NCBI GenBank assembly: GCA_963836015.1
Contig: CAWIIF010000015.1
Coordinates: 1,488,001-1,552,000, forward strand
Length of the DNA: 64,000 bases
Reading direction: 5' to 3'
Source of the DNA: CAWCDJ01 sp963836015
GTDB taxonomy: Bacteria; Acidobacteriota; Terriglobia; Bryobacterales; Bryobacteraceae
The position numbers and the translations under genes are program-made. Below the pieces are notes generated by a model. The model did not search any database, was not told the origin of the DNA, and saw only the letters and a list, made by a program, of their open reading frames with translations. Positions 1-10,129 of the stretch are shown piece by piece; within the stretch, counting starts at the first letter, position 1, and the number at the start of each line of letters is the position of its first letter.

Positions 1-1722
1 GTGCTTCGCAAAATCATGCGCCGCGCCATGCGCAACGCCCGCCTGGTCGGCGTCGAGGAGCCGTTCCTCTACAAGCTCACCGGCTTCGTCGCCGAGCACA
101 TGCAGGAAGCCTACCCCGAGATGCTCGAGAGCGTGCAGCGCGTCGCCCGCGTCGTCAAGGACGAGGAGCACCGCTACGCCACCACCTTCCTCGAAGCCGA
201 GAAGCAGTTCAACGCCGCCATTCAGGGCGTCGATAGCGCCATTCCCGGCGCCGTCGCCTTCAAGCTCTACGACACCTACGGCCTGGCCCTCGACGAGCAG
301 GAGGACATGGCTCGCGAGCACTCGCTCACCATCGACCGCGCCGGCTTCGAGCAGGAGATGGAGCGGCAGCGCGAGCGCGCCCGCGCCAGTTGGCGGGGCG
401 CCGAAAAGGGCGCGGTCGTTCCCGCCTACCAGAAGCTGCTCGAACAGGGCCGCACGAAATTCCTGGGCTACACCGACCTCGAGGCCAGTTCCCGCGTCAT
501 CGGCTTGTTGATCGAGAAGCAGATCGTCGAAGAGGTTCCCGAGGGCGTCCACGCCGAGCTGGTCTTCGATCAGACCCCGTTCTACGCCGAGGCCGGCGGC
601 CAGGTCGGCGATCGCGGCGCTCTCTACTCCGATTCCGGCGAGAAGGTCGCCGATGTCCAGTCCACCTTCCCCGGCGTGCCCGGCCTCTCCGTGCACCGCA
701 TCGCCACCCTCGCGCCAATCCGCGTGGGCGACCTGCTGCGCGCCGAAGTGGCCGCCCCGCTGCGCGACTCCACCCGCCGCAACCATACCGCCACCCACCT
801 GCTGCACGCCGCCCTGCGCCAGGTGCTCGGCACTCACGTCAAGCAGGCCGGCAGCGTGGTCGAGCCCGGCCGCCTGCGCTTCGACTTCACCCACTACGCC
901 GCCATGGACCGCGCCGAGACCGAGGAGGTCGAGCGCCTCATGAACGATGAGGTCTTGAAGAACATCCAGGTCGAGACCAAAATCATGCCGCTCGACCAGG
1001 CCCTCACCACCGGAGCGATGGCCCTGTTCGGCGAGAAGTACGGCGAAGAGGTCCGCGTCGTTTCCGTCCCCGGCTTCAGCCGCGAGTTGTGCGGCGGCAC
1101 GCATGTGCGCCGCACCGGCGATATCGGAATCTGCAAAATAGTCTATGAAGGAAGCATCTCGGCCGGCGTGCGGCGCATCGAGGCCATCACCGGCGATACG
1201 GCCCTCCGCCAGTATCAGGAGTCCACGGACGTGCTGCGCCGCGTCGCCGGAATGTTCCGCGCTTCCGAGCCCGAGCTGATCGAGCACGTCGAAAAGATGC
1301 TCTCCACCGAACGTGCCCTCGAAAAACAGGTCGAGCAGCTCAAGAACAAGCTCGCCCAGTCCGCCGCCGGCGACCTCGAATCGCGCGCCCGCACGGTGAA
1401 GGATTCGCGCGTCGTCGCCGCCCGCCTCGACGGCATGGACCGCGCCCAGATGCGCGCCCTCGCCGATTCCCTGCGCAACAAGTGGAAGAGCGCAGTGGTC
1501 GTGCTGGCCTCCGCCGAAGACGGCGCCGTCTCCATCATCTCCGCCGTCACCAAGGACCTCACGGGCAAGGTGCATGCCGGCAAGCTCGTCTCCGCCATCG
1601 CGCAGGCCGTCGGCGGCAAAGGCGGCGGCCGCCCCGATATGGCCGAAGGCGGCGGCAAAGATCCGTCCGCGCTCGATGCCGCTCTCGAAACCGTCTACCG
1701 CGATGTCGAATCCAAGATCTGA
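1..1722 (+). CDS. alaS: Alanine--tRNA ligase, C-terminal part (5' end outside window)
   Basis: Attaches alanine to tRNA-Ala in the cytoplasm and edits mischarged tRNA. The frame is open from the first base, and the opening residues match the middle of the aminoacylation domain, so the true start lies upstream. The editing domain shows the zinc ligands His262 and His266 (HxxxH) and Cys364 and His368 (CGGTH), numbered from the window edge. A coiled-coil stretch follows, then the glycine-rich DHHA1 segment near residues 538-552. The tail overlaps the start of the reductase gene at 1703. The family and domain order are clear; only the N-terminal half is missing. Confidence 0.97.
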   Translation: MLRKIMRRAMRNARLVGVEEPFLYKLTGFVAEHMQEAYPEMLESVQRVARVVKDEEHRYATTFLEAEKQFNAAIQGVDSAIPGAVAFKLYDTYGLALDEQEDMAREHSLTIDRAGFEQEMERQRERARASWRGAEKGAVVPAYQKLLEQGRTKFLGYTDLEASSRVIGLLIEKQIVEEVPEGVHAELVFDQTPFYAEAGGQVGDRGALYSDSGEKVADVQSTFPGVPGLSVHRIATLAPIRVGDLLRAEVAAPLRDSTRRNHTATHLLHAALRQVLGTHVKQAGSVVEPGRLRFDFTHYAAMDRAETEEVERLMNDEVLKNIQVETKIMPLDQALTTGAMALFGEKYGEEVRVVSVPGFSRELCGGTHVRRTGDIGICKIVYEGSISAGVRRIEAITGDTALRQYQESTDVLRRVAGMFRASEPELIEHVEKMLSTERALEKQVEQLKNKLAQSAAGDLESRARTVKDSRVVAARLDGMDRAQMRALADSLRNKWKSAVVVLASAEDGAVSIISAVTKDLTGKVHAGKLVSAIAQAVGGKGGGRPDMAEGGGKDPSALDAALETVYRDVESKI

Positions 1723-2696
1723 ATCCTTTGACACTCTCGTCGTCGGCGCCGGCCCCACCGGCCTCGCCTGCGGCATCGAACTGCAGAACCGCGGCGTCAA
1801 AACCGTCCTGGTGGATAAGGGGTGCGTAGTGAACTCGATTTATCACTACCCCACCAACATGACCTTTTTCACCACGCCCGAGCTGCTGGAAATCGGCAAC
1901 ATGCCGATGACCAGCCTCAACGACAAGCCCAACCGCATCGAGGCTCTCAAGTACTATCGCCGGGTTGCCGACCATTACCGCCTGGATATCCGCCAGTACC
2001 AGAAGGTGGATCGTATCTCGGGGCAGGATAACGCGTTCCAGGTCTTTACCACCGATCGCTTGGGGTGCGCCCACACGTACCAGGCCCGTAAGATCGTCCT
2101 CGCCACCGGTTACTACGATGTGCCCAATCTCCTCAACGTGCCGGGAGAGAATCTGGAAAAGGTCCTGCATTACTACAAAGAGGCGCATCCGTACTATAAC
2201 CACGACGTAGCCGTCATCGGCGCCAAGAACTCCGCCGCCATCGCCGCCCTGGAATTATGGTGGACCGGCGCCCGCGTTACCCTAATTCACCGCGGCGCCG
2301 GTATCTCCGATAAGGTCAAATACTGGATCAAGCCCAACATCGAGAACCGTATTAAAAACGGAGAAATTCGCGGTTATTTTCACTCCCGCGTCTTAGAGAT
2401 TCTGCCCGGATTCGATCCGTCTCGCGACGCCCGAAGGTGAAGTTTCCTTAAGAAATGACTTCGTTTTTGCGCTGATCGGATACCAGCCCGACCTCGAGTT
2501 TCTGAATGCCACAGGAATTACTCTCGAGCCCGAAACACAACGCCCGCGCACCGATCCCGAAACTTTGGAGAGCGAACGTGTTGGAATTTACCTCGCGGGT
2601 GTCATCGTTGCAGGCATGCATACCAACGAGATATTCATTGAAAATGGTAGGTTTCACGGACAATTGATCGCTGAAGACATCGCCCGCAAACTGTAA
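1703..2696 (+). CDS. ypdA: YpdA-like FAD/NAD(P)-dependent oxidoreductase, frameshifted near 2405-2409
   Basis: Resembles the YpdA family (about 325 residues), flavoproteins linked to bacillithiol-disulfide reduction with NADPH. The ATG at 1703 gives a first dinucleotide motif at residues 15-20 (GAGPTG) and a second at 173-178 (GAKNSA). The first frame ends at 2440, but the C-terminal family sequence (ALIGYQPD, then GVIVAG...) continues in the next frame from about 2409 to a TAA at 2694-2696. Removing one base from the C/G run at 2405-2409 restores a 330-residue protein of normal length. It overlaps the alaS tail by 20 bases, so the two may be co-transcribed. The shift may be a sequencing error or a real mutation. 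Bacillithiol as the substrate is inferred from the family only. Confidence 0.85.
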
Positions 2697-2755
2697 CACT
2701 TCACACTTCAGTGTCCGTACCAGTACATAGTGTTGTACTCCAGTACGGCACCCAA

Positions 2756-2785
2756 TTGAAACTCTCCGCATTCTTCTTGTATCTA
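2756..2785 (+). promoter_or_regulatory. Possible sigma-70 type promoter
   Basis: A TTGAAA at 2756-2761 and a TATCTA at 2780-2785 lie 18 bases apart, just ahead of the small gene at 2808. The spacer is acceptable and the -35 match is good, but the -10 is imperfect. This is a reading by eye only. Confidence 0.3.
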
Positions 2786-2807
2786 AGGTATGGAAGGGAG
2801 CCCGACG

Positions 2808-3044
2808 ATGCTTCAATCTCTATTCAGTTCGATTTTTGGATGCTCACATCAACGCACGACGTTTCCACTCACCCCCGGGCGTAGAAACGCCGGACACCAG
2901 GCTCCCGGAGCCGTTCGCAGTGGAACCTACGTGGTCTGCCTGGACTGCGGAAAAGAATTCGCCTACAACTGGGACCAGATGCGCGTCGGCCAGCCGGTGA
3001 CATCTGCCGTGCCGGCCACCGAAGTCCAACCGCTGTTCCGCTGA
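2808..3044 (+). CDS. Small zinc-ribbon-like protein, function unknown
   Basis: A 78-residue protein starting at the ATG at 2808, which has a purine-rich ribosome site (GGAAGGGAG) about eight bases upstream. An in-frame ATG at 2790 has none and is less likely. An early Cys-Ser-His and a later CLDCGKEF motif form a plausible four-ligand zinc site. There is no signal peptide or membrane segment. It sits alone between the ypdA-like gene and the convergent anmK. I recall similar short proteins from acidobacteria but know of no function, so none is assigned. Confidence 0.6.
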   Translation: MLQSLFSSIFGCSHQRTTFPLTPGRRNAGHQAPGAVRSGTYVVCLDCGKEFAYNWDQMRVGQPVTSAVPATEVQPLFR

Positions 3045-3057
3045 TTTTTGGGGCTCT

Positions 3058-4129
3058 TTAACGCGTAACGCTTCCCAACACTACTGCCGACCGCGCGCCC
3101 GTCGCTGAAGGTAGATTTCCTGGCTTCCCGCGCCAGGTCTGGGCCGCCAGCACCGCGAATGCAATAGCCTCTTTGGCATCGGCATCGATCCCGTGGTCGG
3201 TCGAGGTGGAGATCGCCATGCCCGGCAAGAATCCCGAAAGGTGCCCCATGATTTGCGGATTGTGCACGCCGCCGCCCGAAACAATCAGGTCGCCGCGTGT
3301 TTCGCCGATCCCCATCGCGATGGTGGCCGCGGTAAGTACGGTTGCGGTCGCGATCAGGTCGGCCGCGGGCAGGCCCGTGCGCGTCAGCCGCGCCACGAAC
3401 TCCGCGCCGTACTGCTCGCGCCCCGCGCTCTTGGGCGGCTTGCGGCGGTAATACGGGTCCTTCAATAACTCGTCCAACAGCTTGCCGTTCACCTGGCCCG
3501 ATTCCGCGATGCGCCCGCCCCGGTCGCAGGAAAGCGTCCCCTTGGAAAAGTCCCGCGCCAGCGCGTCGATCACCATGTTGCCCGGCCCCGTGTCGAACGC
3601 GATCACCTCGCCCGGCGCGGCTCCCGGCGGAATTACGGTAATATTGGCGATCCCTCCGATGTTGAGCGCGATGCGCGTGCGCTTCGCATGACGGAACAGC
3701 AGGTAATCGACGAACGGCACCAGCGGCGCGCCCTGTCCCCCCGCCGCAATATCGCGCGCGCGAAAGTTCGAAACCACCGGCACGCCCGTGCGCTCCGCCA
3801 GCACCGCCGGCTCGCCCAGTTGCAGGGTGTTGGAGCGCCCTTCGTGGAAGACCGTCTGCCCGTGGCACCCGATCAGCTCCACCGGGCCCCAGCGCTTCAT
3901 CGCGCGCAGCACCGCCCGCGCATACAGTTCCGCCAGCTCGAAATTCAGGCGCGAAATCTTCGCCGTGTGAGTCTCGGCATTCGACACGGCGAGAATCCCC
4001 AGCCGCACCGGTTCCGGATATGCGGTCGATTGAAACCCGATCGTCTCCACCGCGCGGCCCGCGGACTTCCACGATCGCCACGTCGATTCCGTCGAGCGAT
4101 GTCCCGCTCATGACGCCCGCCACTCTCAT
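3058..4129 (-). CDS. anmK: Anhydro-N-acetylmuramic acid kinase, frameshifted near 4056-4066
   Basis: Phosphorylates 1,6-anhydro-MurNAc to MurNAc-6-phosphate during cell-wall recycling. The ATG at 4129 overlaps the mutS stop (ATGA) and starts the family signature MSGTSLDGID. About 25 codons later the frame changes and the rest follows in the frame that ends at 3058. That part carries CHGQTVFHEG, the nucleotide-binding DTGPGNM and the late SGGGVHN motif. Deleting one base in the G/C run near 4056-4066 restores about 356 residues, close to the usual length of about 370. It is the last gene of the minus-strand run after mutS. Identity is secure; whether the break is real is not. Confidence 0.88.
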
Positions 4130-6735
4130 GGCCGCTTCAGCTCCTTCTGCAATTCCGCCAGCAGTTGCAGCGCTTCGATCGGCCGCAGCTCGTCCAGGTT
4201 CAGCCCGCGAATCCGCTCCGCGATGCCGTAGCCCACCGGCTCGAACAGTTGGATCTGCACCGGCCCTTCGTCTTCGGACTTGGCCAGCTCCTCGGTCACC
4301 ACGTGCTCGGTGCGCTCGTGCAGCTTCAGCACTTCGCGCGCCCGCTCGATCACCCGCAGCGGCAGCCCCGCCAGCCGCGCCACTTCGATCCCGTAGCTGC
4401 GGTCGGCGCTTGCCCGGCTCCACTTTGCGCAGGAAGATGATGTGGTCGCCCGCTTCCTTCACCGAGACCTTCAGGTTGCGCACGCCCTCGAGCTGTTCGG
4501 CCAGCTCGGTCAGCTCGTGGTAGTGCGTGGCGAAAAGCGTTTTGGCGCGCGTGTGCGTGTGGATGTGCTCCACCACCGCCCAGGCCAGCGCCAGCCCGTC
4601 GTACGTGGCGGTCCCGCGGCCGATCTCGTCCAGCACGATGAAGCTGCGCGGCGTGGCCGTGTTCAGGATCACCGCCGTCTCGGTCATCTCCACCATGAAG
4701 GTCGAACGCCCGCGCGACAGGTTGTCCGACGCCCCGATGCGCGTGAAGATGCGGTCGATCACCGGCAGCGAGGCCGCTTCCGCCGGCACGAACGACCCCA
4801 TCTGCGCCAGGATGGCGATCAGCGCCGCCTGCCGCAGGTAGGTCGATTTGCCGCCCATGTTGGGCCCCGTGATGATGGCGATCAGGTCGCTCGAATCGTT
4901 CAGGTAGAGATCGTTCGGAATGAACCGGCCCGCCTCCTGCTCCGCCAGCCGTTCGATCACCGGATGCCGTCCCGCCAGGATCCGCATCTCGCCCGTGTCG
5001 GAAAACGCCGGCCGCTGATAGCGGTTCTCGGCCGCCACCTGCGCGAGCGACGCGGTGACATCCAGTTCCGCCACCGCCGCCGGCCGTGGCGCGAATGCGC
5101 TGCGCCTGCGCGGCCGCCCGCTTCCGCACGTCGGCGAAGAGTTCCTTTTCGAGCGTGAGGATCTTGTCTTCCGCGTCGAGCACCTTGTGCTCGTACTCCT
5201 TCAGCTCGGGGGTGGTGAAGCGCTCGGCGTTGGCCAGCGTCTGCTTGCGCTCGTAATCCGGCGGCGCCAGGTGCAGGTTCGCGCGGGTGATCTCGATGTA
5301 GTAGCCGAAGACGTTGTTGAACCGCACCTTGAGCGACTGGATGCCCGTGCGCTGCCGCTCGCGCGCCTCGATCTGCGCGATGTACTGCTTGCCGTTGGTG
5401 CTGAGATCGCGCAGCTCGTCGAGCTCCGCGTGGTAGCCGCCGCGGATCGTCCCGCCGTCCGCGAGGTTCAGCGGCGGCTCGTCGGCAATCGCCTCGAGGA
5501 TCAGGTTCGCAACGTCCGGCAGCTCGTCCAGACGCTCGTGGATCGACCGCAGGCGTTCCGCTTGTTGGGTGTCGAAGCAGCGCTTGCAGCGCCGGAATCT
5601 TCTCGAGCGACCGTCCGAGCGCCAGCACATCGCGCGGCCCCGCCGAGCCGAGCGTCACCTTGGCCAGCAGCCGCTCCAGGTCGAGAATCGTCGCCAGCTG
5701 CTTGCGCAGCTCCGCCCGCAGGATGGTCTGCTGCAGCAGTTCGCCAACGGCATCCAGCCGCTGCTCGATCTCGGCGCGATCCATCGAGGGCCGCAGCAGC
5801 CGCTGGCGCAGCAGGCGCCCGCCCATCCCGGTCTGCGTGTGGTCGAGCACGCCCAGCACGGTGGCCTGCGTCTGCGGCCCGGAGGCATCGGCGGCGAAGA
5901 TCGGCTCGAGCAGCTCCAGGTTCCGCACCGTGACGGCGTCGAGCACCATGGAATCGGCGCGGTCGTAGAAAGTGGGCCGGTCGAGATGGTCGAGCGCCGC
6001 GCGCTGCGTATCGCGCAGGTAGTGCAGGACGGCGCCGGCCGCGCCCACCGCCGCCGGACGGTTCGCCAGGCCGCAGCCATCGAGCGAGAGCAGCCGGAAA
6101 TGGTCGCGCAGCGTGCGCCCGGCGTAATCGGCGCTGAAGACCCACTCTTCGATTTCGGTGCGGACGAAGCGCGGCCCGGCGCGGTCCGCCCCGGCCAGCA
6201 GCGGCAGGTCGCCCGGGAACAGGACCTCCCGCGCGCCCAGGTGTTCGAGAGCGCCCGACACTTCCGCCGGCTCCATCTCCGTGACGCGGAACTCGCCGGT
6301 CGAAAGGTCCACGTGCGCCACCGCCGAGCGGCCATCGGCGTTCGCTACCGCCGCCAGGTAGTTGTTCTCGCGCGAGCGCACCAGGTTCGCGTCCATCGCG
6401 GTGCCCGGCGTGACGATGCGGGTGACCTCGCGCTTCACCAGCTTCTTGGCGAGTCGCGGGTCTTCCATCTGGTCGCAGATGGCGACCCGGTAGCCCTTCT
6501 GGATGAGCCGCGCGATGTACCCTTCGGCCGCGTGGTACGGCACGCCGCACATCGGGATGGCCCCCTTCTCCTTGTTGCGCGAAGTGAGCGTGATTTCGAG
6601 CTCGCGCGCCGCCGTGACGGCGTCTTCGAAGAAGAGCTCGTAGAAATCGCCCAGCCGGAACATCAGCAGGGCGTTGGGGACCTGCTGCTTGATGCCGTGG
6701 TACTGCCGCATGAGCGGCGTGGAGGCGTCAGCCAT
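4126..6735 (-). pseudogene. mutS: DNA mismatch repair protein MutS, broken by three single-base shifts
   Basis: MutS binds mismatches and starts methyl-independent or methyl-directed repair as an ATPase dimer. The coding sequence is split over changing frames: the N-terminal mismatch domain (MRQYHGIK, GDFYELFFEDA) to about 5569; the core and lever to about 5083; the ATPase with Walker A (GPNMGGKST) and Walker B (LDEIGRGT) to about 4411; then the C-terminal dimer region to 4126. Removing one base at each of 5567-5569, 5081-5084 and 4410-4411 gives one 868-residue protein, the normal length. The start used is the ATG at 6735; a GTG at 6750 and an ATG at 6747 are alternatives. As written, the gene would not make full-length MutS. 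All three changes are one-base gains, which also fits sequencing error. Confidence 0.9.
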
Positions 6736-6753
6736 TGCGCCGCACATCACGCA

Positions 6754-8037
6754 TCACGCGTAGATCCCCCGCAGCTTGATGGCGTGGGCCACGCGATCGA
6801 GGGCCAGCATGTAGGCCGCGATGCGGTTGTTGGTGTTGTGCGTCTCGGCGTACTGCACCACGGCGTCGAAGCTCTCCACCATGATCTCCTGCAGCCGCTC
6901 GTTGACGGTCTGCTCGTTCCAGAAGAAACCCTGGCGGTCCTGCACCCACTCGAAGTAGGAGACCGTAACGCCGCCGGCATTCGCCAGAATGTCCGGAATC
7001 ACAAAGATCTTCTTCTCGGCGAGAATCTCGTCGGCCAAAGGGGTGGTCGGGCCGTTGGCGCCCTCGCACAGGATCTTGCAGCGCAGACGGTCGGCGTTTC
7101 CCGAGTGAATCACGTTCTCCGTGGCCGCGGGAATCAGGACGTCGCACGGCAGGAACATGGCCTCGCCTTTATCCATATCCTCGCCGCCCGCAAACCCGGC
7201 GACCGACCCGGTCTCGTCGCGGTGCTTCCGCAGAGCGGCGATATCCAGGCCGCGCGGGTTGTAGACGGCGCCGTCGTACTCCACGATCGCGATGATCTTG
7301 AAGCCCATCGCCGACATCAGCTTGGCGGCCATCCCGCCGACGTTGCCGAAGCCCTGGATCACCACGCTGGTGGTCTCCGGCGTCAGGCCGAACCGCGGCA
7401 GCGCCTGAAGCGTGACGATCATGCAGCCCCGCCCCGTGGCTTCCGGCCGGCCGCGCGAACCGCCGAGCGCCATCGGCTTCCCGGTGACGATCGCGGTGAC
7501 CGTGTGGCGTGCGTGCATGGAGTAAGTGTCCATGATCCACGCCATGACCTGCTCATTAGTGTTGACGTCCGGTGCGGGCACGTCGCGCTCCGGCCCGATA
7601 AAGTCGATGATCTCGGCCGTATAGCGGCGGGTGAGCTTTTCGAGCTCGGTCTCGGAGAGCACGTTCGGATCGCAGATCACCCCGCCCTTGCCGCCGCCGA
7701 AGGGGATGTTGACCACCGCGCATTTCCACGTCATCCAGGAGGCCAGGGCTCGCACTTCGTCCAGCGTCACGTCCGGCGCGAAGCGGATGCCGCCCTTGGC
7801 CGGCCCGCGCGCCACCGAGTGCTGCACGCGATAGCCGGTGAAGACCTCGATGCGGCCGTCATCGAGCTGCACCGGAATGTGGACGGTGATTTCCCGCGCC
7901 GAGGTGCCCAGCACCTTGCGCATGCCGTCGTCGAGTTTCAATCGCGCGGCGGCTTCGTCGAACCGCGCGGCGGCGGCCAGCCAGGGGTTCTTTTCGTTCT
8001 CGTGAGATATGGAAACAGGGGGTGTCAACGTGGCCAC
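6754..8037 (-). CDS. gdhA: Glutamate dehydrogenase (Glu/Leu/Phe/Val dehydrogenase family)
   Basis: Interconverts glutamate with 2-oxoglutarate and ammonia using NAD(P). The 427-residue length is typical of hexameric bacterial enzymes. The catalytic-lysine regions PAKGGIRF and PFGGGKGGV are intact, followed by the nucleotide-binding fold with VVIQGFGNVGG. The start is a GTG at 8037, supported by a GGGAGG ribosome site at 8045-8050. It lies 17 bases upstream of the earliest mutS start candidates on the same strand, so the two may share a transcript. Assignment to glutamate rather than another amino acid follows the usual pattern of the family and is not proven by the sequence. Confidence 0.93.
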   Translation of the reverse strand: MATLTPPVSISHENEKNPWLAAAARFDEAAARLKLDDGMRKVLGTSAREITVHIPVQLDDGRIEVFTGYRVQHSVARGPAKGGIRFAPDVTLDEVRALASWMTWKCAVVNIPFGGGKGGVICDPNVLSETELEKLTRRYTAEIIDFIGPERDVPAPDVNTNEQVMAWIMDTYSMHARHTVTAIVTGKPMALGGSRGRPEATGRGCMIVTLQALPRFGLTPETTSVVIQGFGNVGGMAAKLMSAMGFKIIAIVEYDGAVYNPRGLDIAALRKHRDETGSVAGFAGGEDMDKGEAMFLPCDVLIPAATENVIHSGNADRLRCKILCEGANGPTTPLADEILAEKKIFVIPDILANAGGVTVSYFEWVQDRQGFFWNEQTVNERLQEIMVESFDAVVQYAETHNTNNRIAAYMLALDRVAHAIKLRGIYA

Positions 8038-8074
8038 TAGTAAGCCTCCCGAATACCTTATGGTAGCCTGTCGA

Positions 8075-8096
8075 GCGCAGGCCGGGAGGCCTGCGC
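8075..8096. repeat. Palindromic intergenic repeat, copy 1
   Basis: Perfect 9-base arms (gcgcaggcc / ggcctgcgc) flank a ggga loop, directly after the protease stop codon. The 18-base core (gcaggccgggaggcctgc) is identical to the core of the repeat at 63879-63904, and related to the one at 12025-12100. It may act as a terminator or be a dispersed element. There is no T-tract, so a classical intrinsic terminator is unlikely. Confidence 0.75.
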
Positions 8097-8098
8097 CA

Positions 8099-9559
8099 CT
8101 ACAAACCCAAAACTTCGAGCGCTTTCAGAATTACGGGGTCGCGCTGCGCTTCCACTTTGTCGCCCGCTTCCACGCCGAACGCCTGGTTGAAGATCTCGGT
8201 CTTCAGCCGGTTGGTGACGAAGTCGCGCTCGGAGGACCAGTCTCCCACGCTCGGCTGAATGCCCCGGTCCGACGCGAAGACCTGGAATTCGGCGAGCACC
8301 GGGGGGGTCACCTCGAAGTCTTCGGTTACCTTGTGGTCGTGCAGGTACTGGGTGGCGAAATTGGTGAAGCTGGCGCTGGCGTCGAGCACCGCGCGAAGCC
8401 GGTTCATGGGAGGCGGGTAGACCACGTAATCCGGCTGTATGCCGCCGCCTCCCGTCACCACGCGGCCGCTGTCGGTGTGGAAGACACCCGCGGTGTTGGG
8501 ATGGGAGGTCTTGTTGGCGAGCTCGAACCGCGCCGCATCCAGCGGCTTCTGGATCGAACGCCCGCTCGGTGTGTAGTAGAGTGCCGTCGTGAGCGCCAGG
8601 CCGGTGTTCTGGCTCAACGGGAAAACGCTTTGCACCAGCCCTTTGCCGTAGCTCGGCTCTCCCAGGACGGTCGCGCGGTCGTGATCCTGCATGGCGCCGG
8701 TCACGATCTCGGCGGCGCTGGCGGTCTTTTCGTTCACCAGGATGGCCAGCTTGAACCCGTAAGGCATGGCAATCGACGGCACGGTTTCGGATTTCTCCGC
8801 CACGTGCCGCCCCCTCACCGTCACGATCTTCGCGCCCGGCTTGAGGAACAGGGCGGCCGTATCGAGCGCGGCGGTTACCAGGCCGCCGGGATTGTTACGC
8901 AGGTCGAGCACCAGCCCGACCATGCGGTCGCCGCCCAGCTTTTCGATGGCTTCTTTCAACTCTTTGGCGGTGTTTTCATCGAAGCTCGCCACCCGGATAT
9001 AGCCGACGCCCGCGCCCACGAAGAACGCCCGCTCCACGCTTGGCGATTGCATATCTTCGGGCGTCAGCACCATGTGCAGCATGCGCGAGCTGCCCGGCCG
9101 GCGCACTTCGAGCTGCGCCTGCTGCTGCCGCGATTGCGAGAGAAGCTGCGTAATCTGGTCCAGATCGAGCCGGCCGATGATGTAGCCGTTGACCGCCATG
9201 ATATCGTCGCCCGGTGCCAGCCCGGCCTTGGCGGAGGGCGTCCCCGGCAGCGTCTGGAGCACGATCACGCGCCCCGGCAGCAGCGATACGACGCTGCCGA
9301 AGCCCTTCTGCGTGGAGCTCTCCATCTTCTTGAGCTGGTCGAACTGGCCGGGGTCGAAGAATACCGAATGCGGGTCGAGCTTGCGCAGCAGTCCGGGAAT
9401 GGCGCCCTGGTAAAACGCCTGTTCGGAGGAGACCGGGTCGGCCGCGTTCCTCTCCACAATCGAGAAGGCGTCGATGACCGACTTCATCTGCGACGGGAGA
9501 TCGTCCGCGGCCGCGAGCGTAGTGGCAGTGCAAAGTAGGGCTAGGATACAGCGAAGCAT
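8099..9559 (-). CDS. S41 family C-terminal processing protease (CtpA-like), secreted
   Basis: A tail-specific periplasmic serine protease. A short signal peptide (residues 1-19, ending in AAA) precedes an N-terminal cap, a PDZ domain at about residues 80-165 and the S41 catalytic core. The catalytic serine is in NEKTASAAEI (Ser281, counting the ATG at 9559 as 1) and the general-base lysine is in SYGKGLVQ (Lys306). An alternative TTG start sits one codon upstream, but the ATG overlaps the Uma2 stop (TGATG), which supports it. The C-terminal 130 residues after the core are family-typical helices. The substrate cannot be read from the sequence. Confidence 0.92.
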   Translation of the reverse strand: MLRCILALLCTATTLAAADDLPSQMKSVIDAFSIVERNAADPVSSEQAFYQGAIPGLLRKLDPHSVFFDPGQFDQLKKMESSTQKGFGSVVSLLPGRVIVLQTLPGTPSAKAGLAPGDDIMAVNGYIIGRLDLDQITQLLSQSRQQQAQLEVRRPGSSRMLHMVLTPEDMQSPSVERAFFVGAGVGYIRVASFDENTAKELKEAIEKLGGDRMVGLVLDLRNNPGGLVTAALDTAALFLKPGAKIVTVRGRHVAEKSETVPSIAMPYGFKLAILVNEKTASAAEIVTGAMQDHDRATVLGEPSYGKGLVQSVFPLSQNTGLALTTALYYTPSGRSIQKPLDAARFELANKTSHPNTAGVFHTDSGRVVTGGGGIQPDYVVYPPPMNRLRAVLDASASFTNFATQYLHDHKVTEDFEVTPPVLAEFQVFASDRGIQPSVGDWSSERDFVTNRLKTEIFNQAFGVEAGDKVEAQRDPVILKALEVLGL

Positions 9560-10116
9560 CAATCGGGCCAGATCTGAGCGATATCGATTTGGACGTTCGG
9601 GAAGTGAAGCGGTTTCAGCAGGCCGGTTTTGAAGACCCCTGCGGTGCGCAGGAGGCCCTCTTCCAGGTGCAGCACTTCGACCGTGAGACCCTCCGGCGAA
9701 ATCACCCAGACTTCGGGGACGCCCAGGCTCGCATAGTCGGCCAGCTTCTCCTCACGCTCCCGGCGGGTGTTGGCGGGCGAAAGAACTTCCACCACCAGTT
9801 GGGGAGCGGAGTGAATGTAGCCATCCTGCTCGACCACCGAAGAGATTTCAAAGACCGCCAGGTCCGGCACCCTCGAGGTCAATGGGCGTTGCCGGATGAT
9901 GAGTCCGAAGTTGGTGGCGAGCACGAGCACTTCGAGCGGATTCACCTGGGAGTTGAGCGCCGTGCTCAAGCGATGCACGATCAGCGCGTGCTTCCATTTC
10001 GCGGGGGGCATGATGCGGATTTCGCCGTTCACCACTTCTTCGACGGCGTCACTCACTTCGGGCATGCGCAGCCACTCTTCGTAAGTGACGGTCTTGGAAT
10101 TGGGGAGGCTTGCCAT
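9559..10116 (-). CDS. Uma2 family (DUF820) protein, PD-(D/E)XK-like
   Basis: Matches the Uma2/DUF820 family, a restriction-endonuclease-like fold very common in cyanobacteria and acidobacteria and mostly of unknown role. The family's core is visible: a VEEVVNGEI segment, VPDLAVFEI (the acidic residue of the PD motif) and LVVEVLSP (the E-x-K-like strand). The ATG at 10116 gives MASLPNSKTV and has a GGAAGG just upstream; an ATG at 10128 is possible. It lies directly after ddl and overlaps the protease gene, so it belongs to the minus-strand run. A nuclease activity is a family inference only. Confidence 0.85.
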   Translation of the reverse strand: MASLPNSKTVTYEEWLRMPEVSDAVEEVVNGEIRIMPPAKWKHALIVHRLSTALNSQVNPLEVLVLATNFGLIIRQRPLTSRVPDLAVFEISSVVEQDGYIHSAPQLVVEVLSPANTRREREEKLADYASLGVPEVWVISPEGLTVEVLHLEEGLLRTAGVFKTGLLKPLHFPNVQIDIAQIWPD

Positions 10117-10129
10117 GCTCCCTTCCATT

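Noticed and set aside
2448..2816. 122-codon minus-strand frame over the ypdA tail
   Set aside because: The opposite strand encodes the missing ypdA C-terminus after the frameshift, which explains the region fully.
5569..8040. 823-codon open frame on the plus strand opposite mutS and gdhA
   Set aside because: Arg/His-rich translation without any family match; it is the antisense shadow of GC-rich genes with clear identities.
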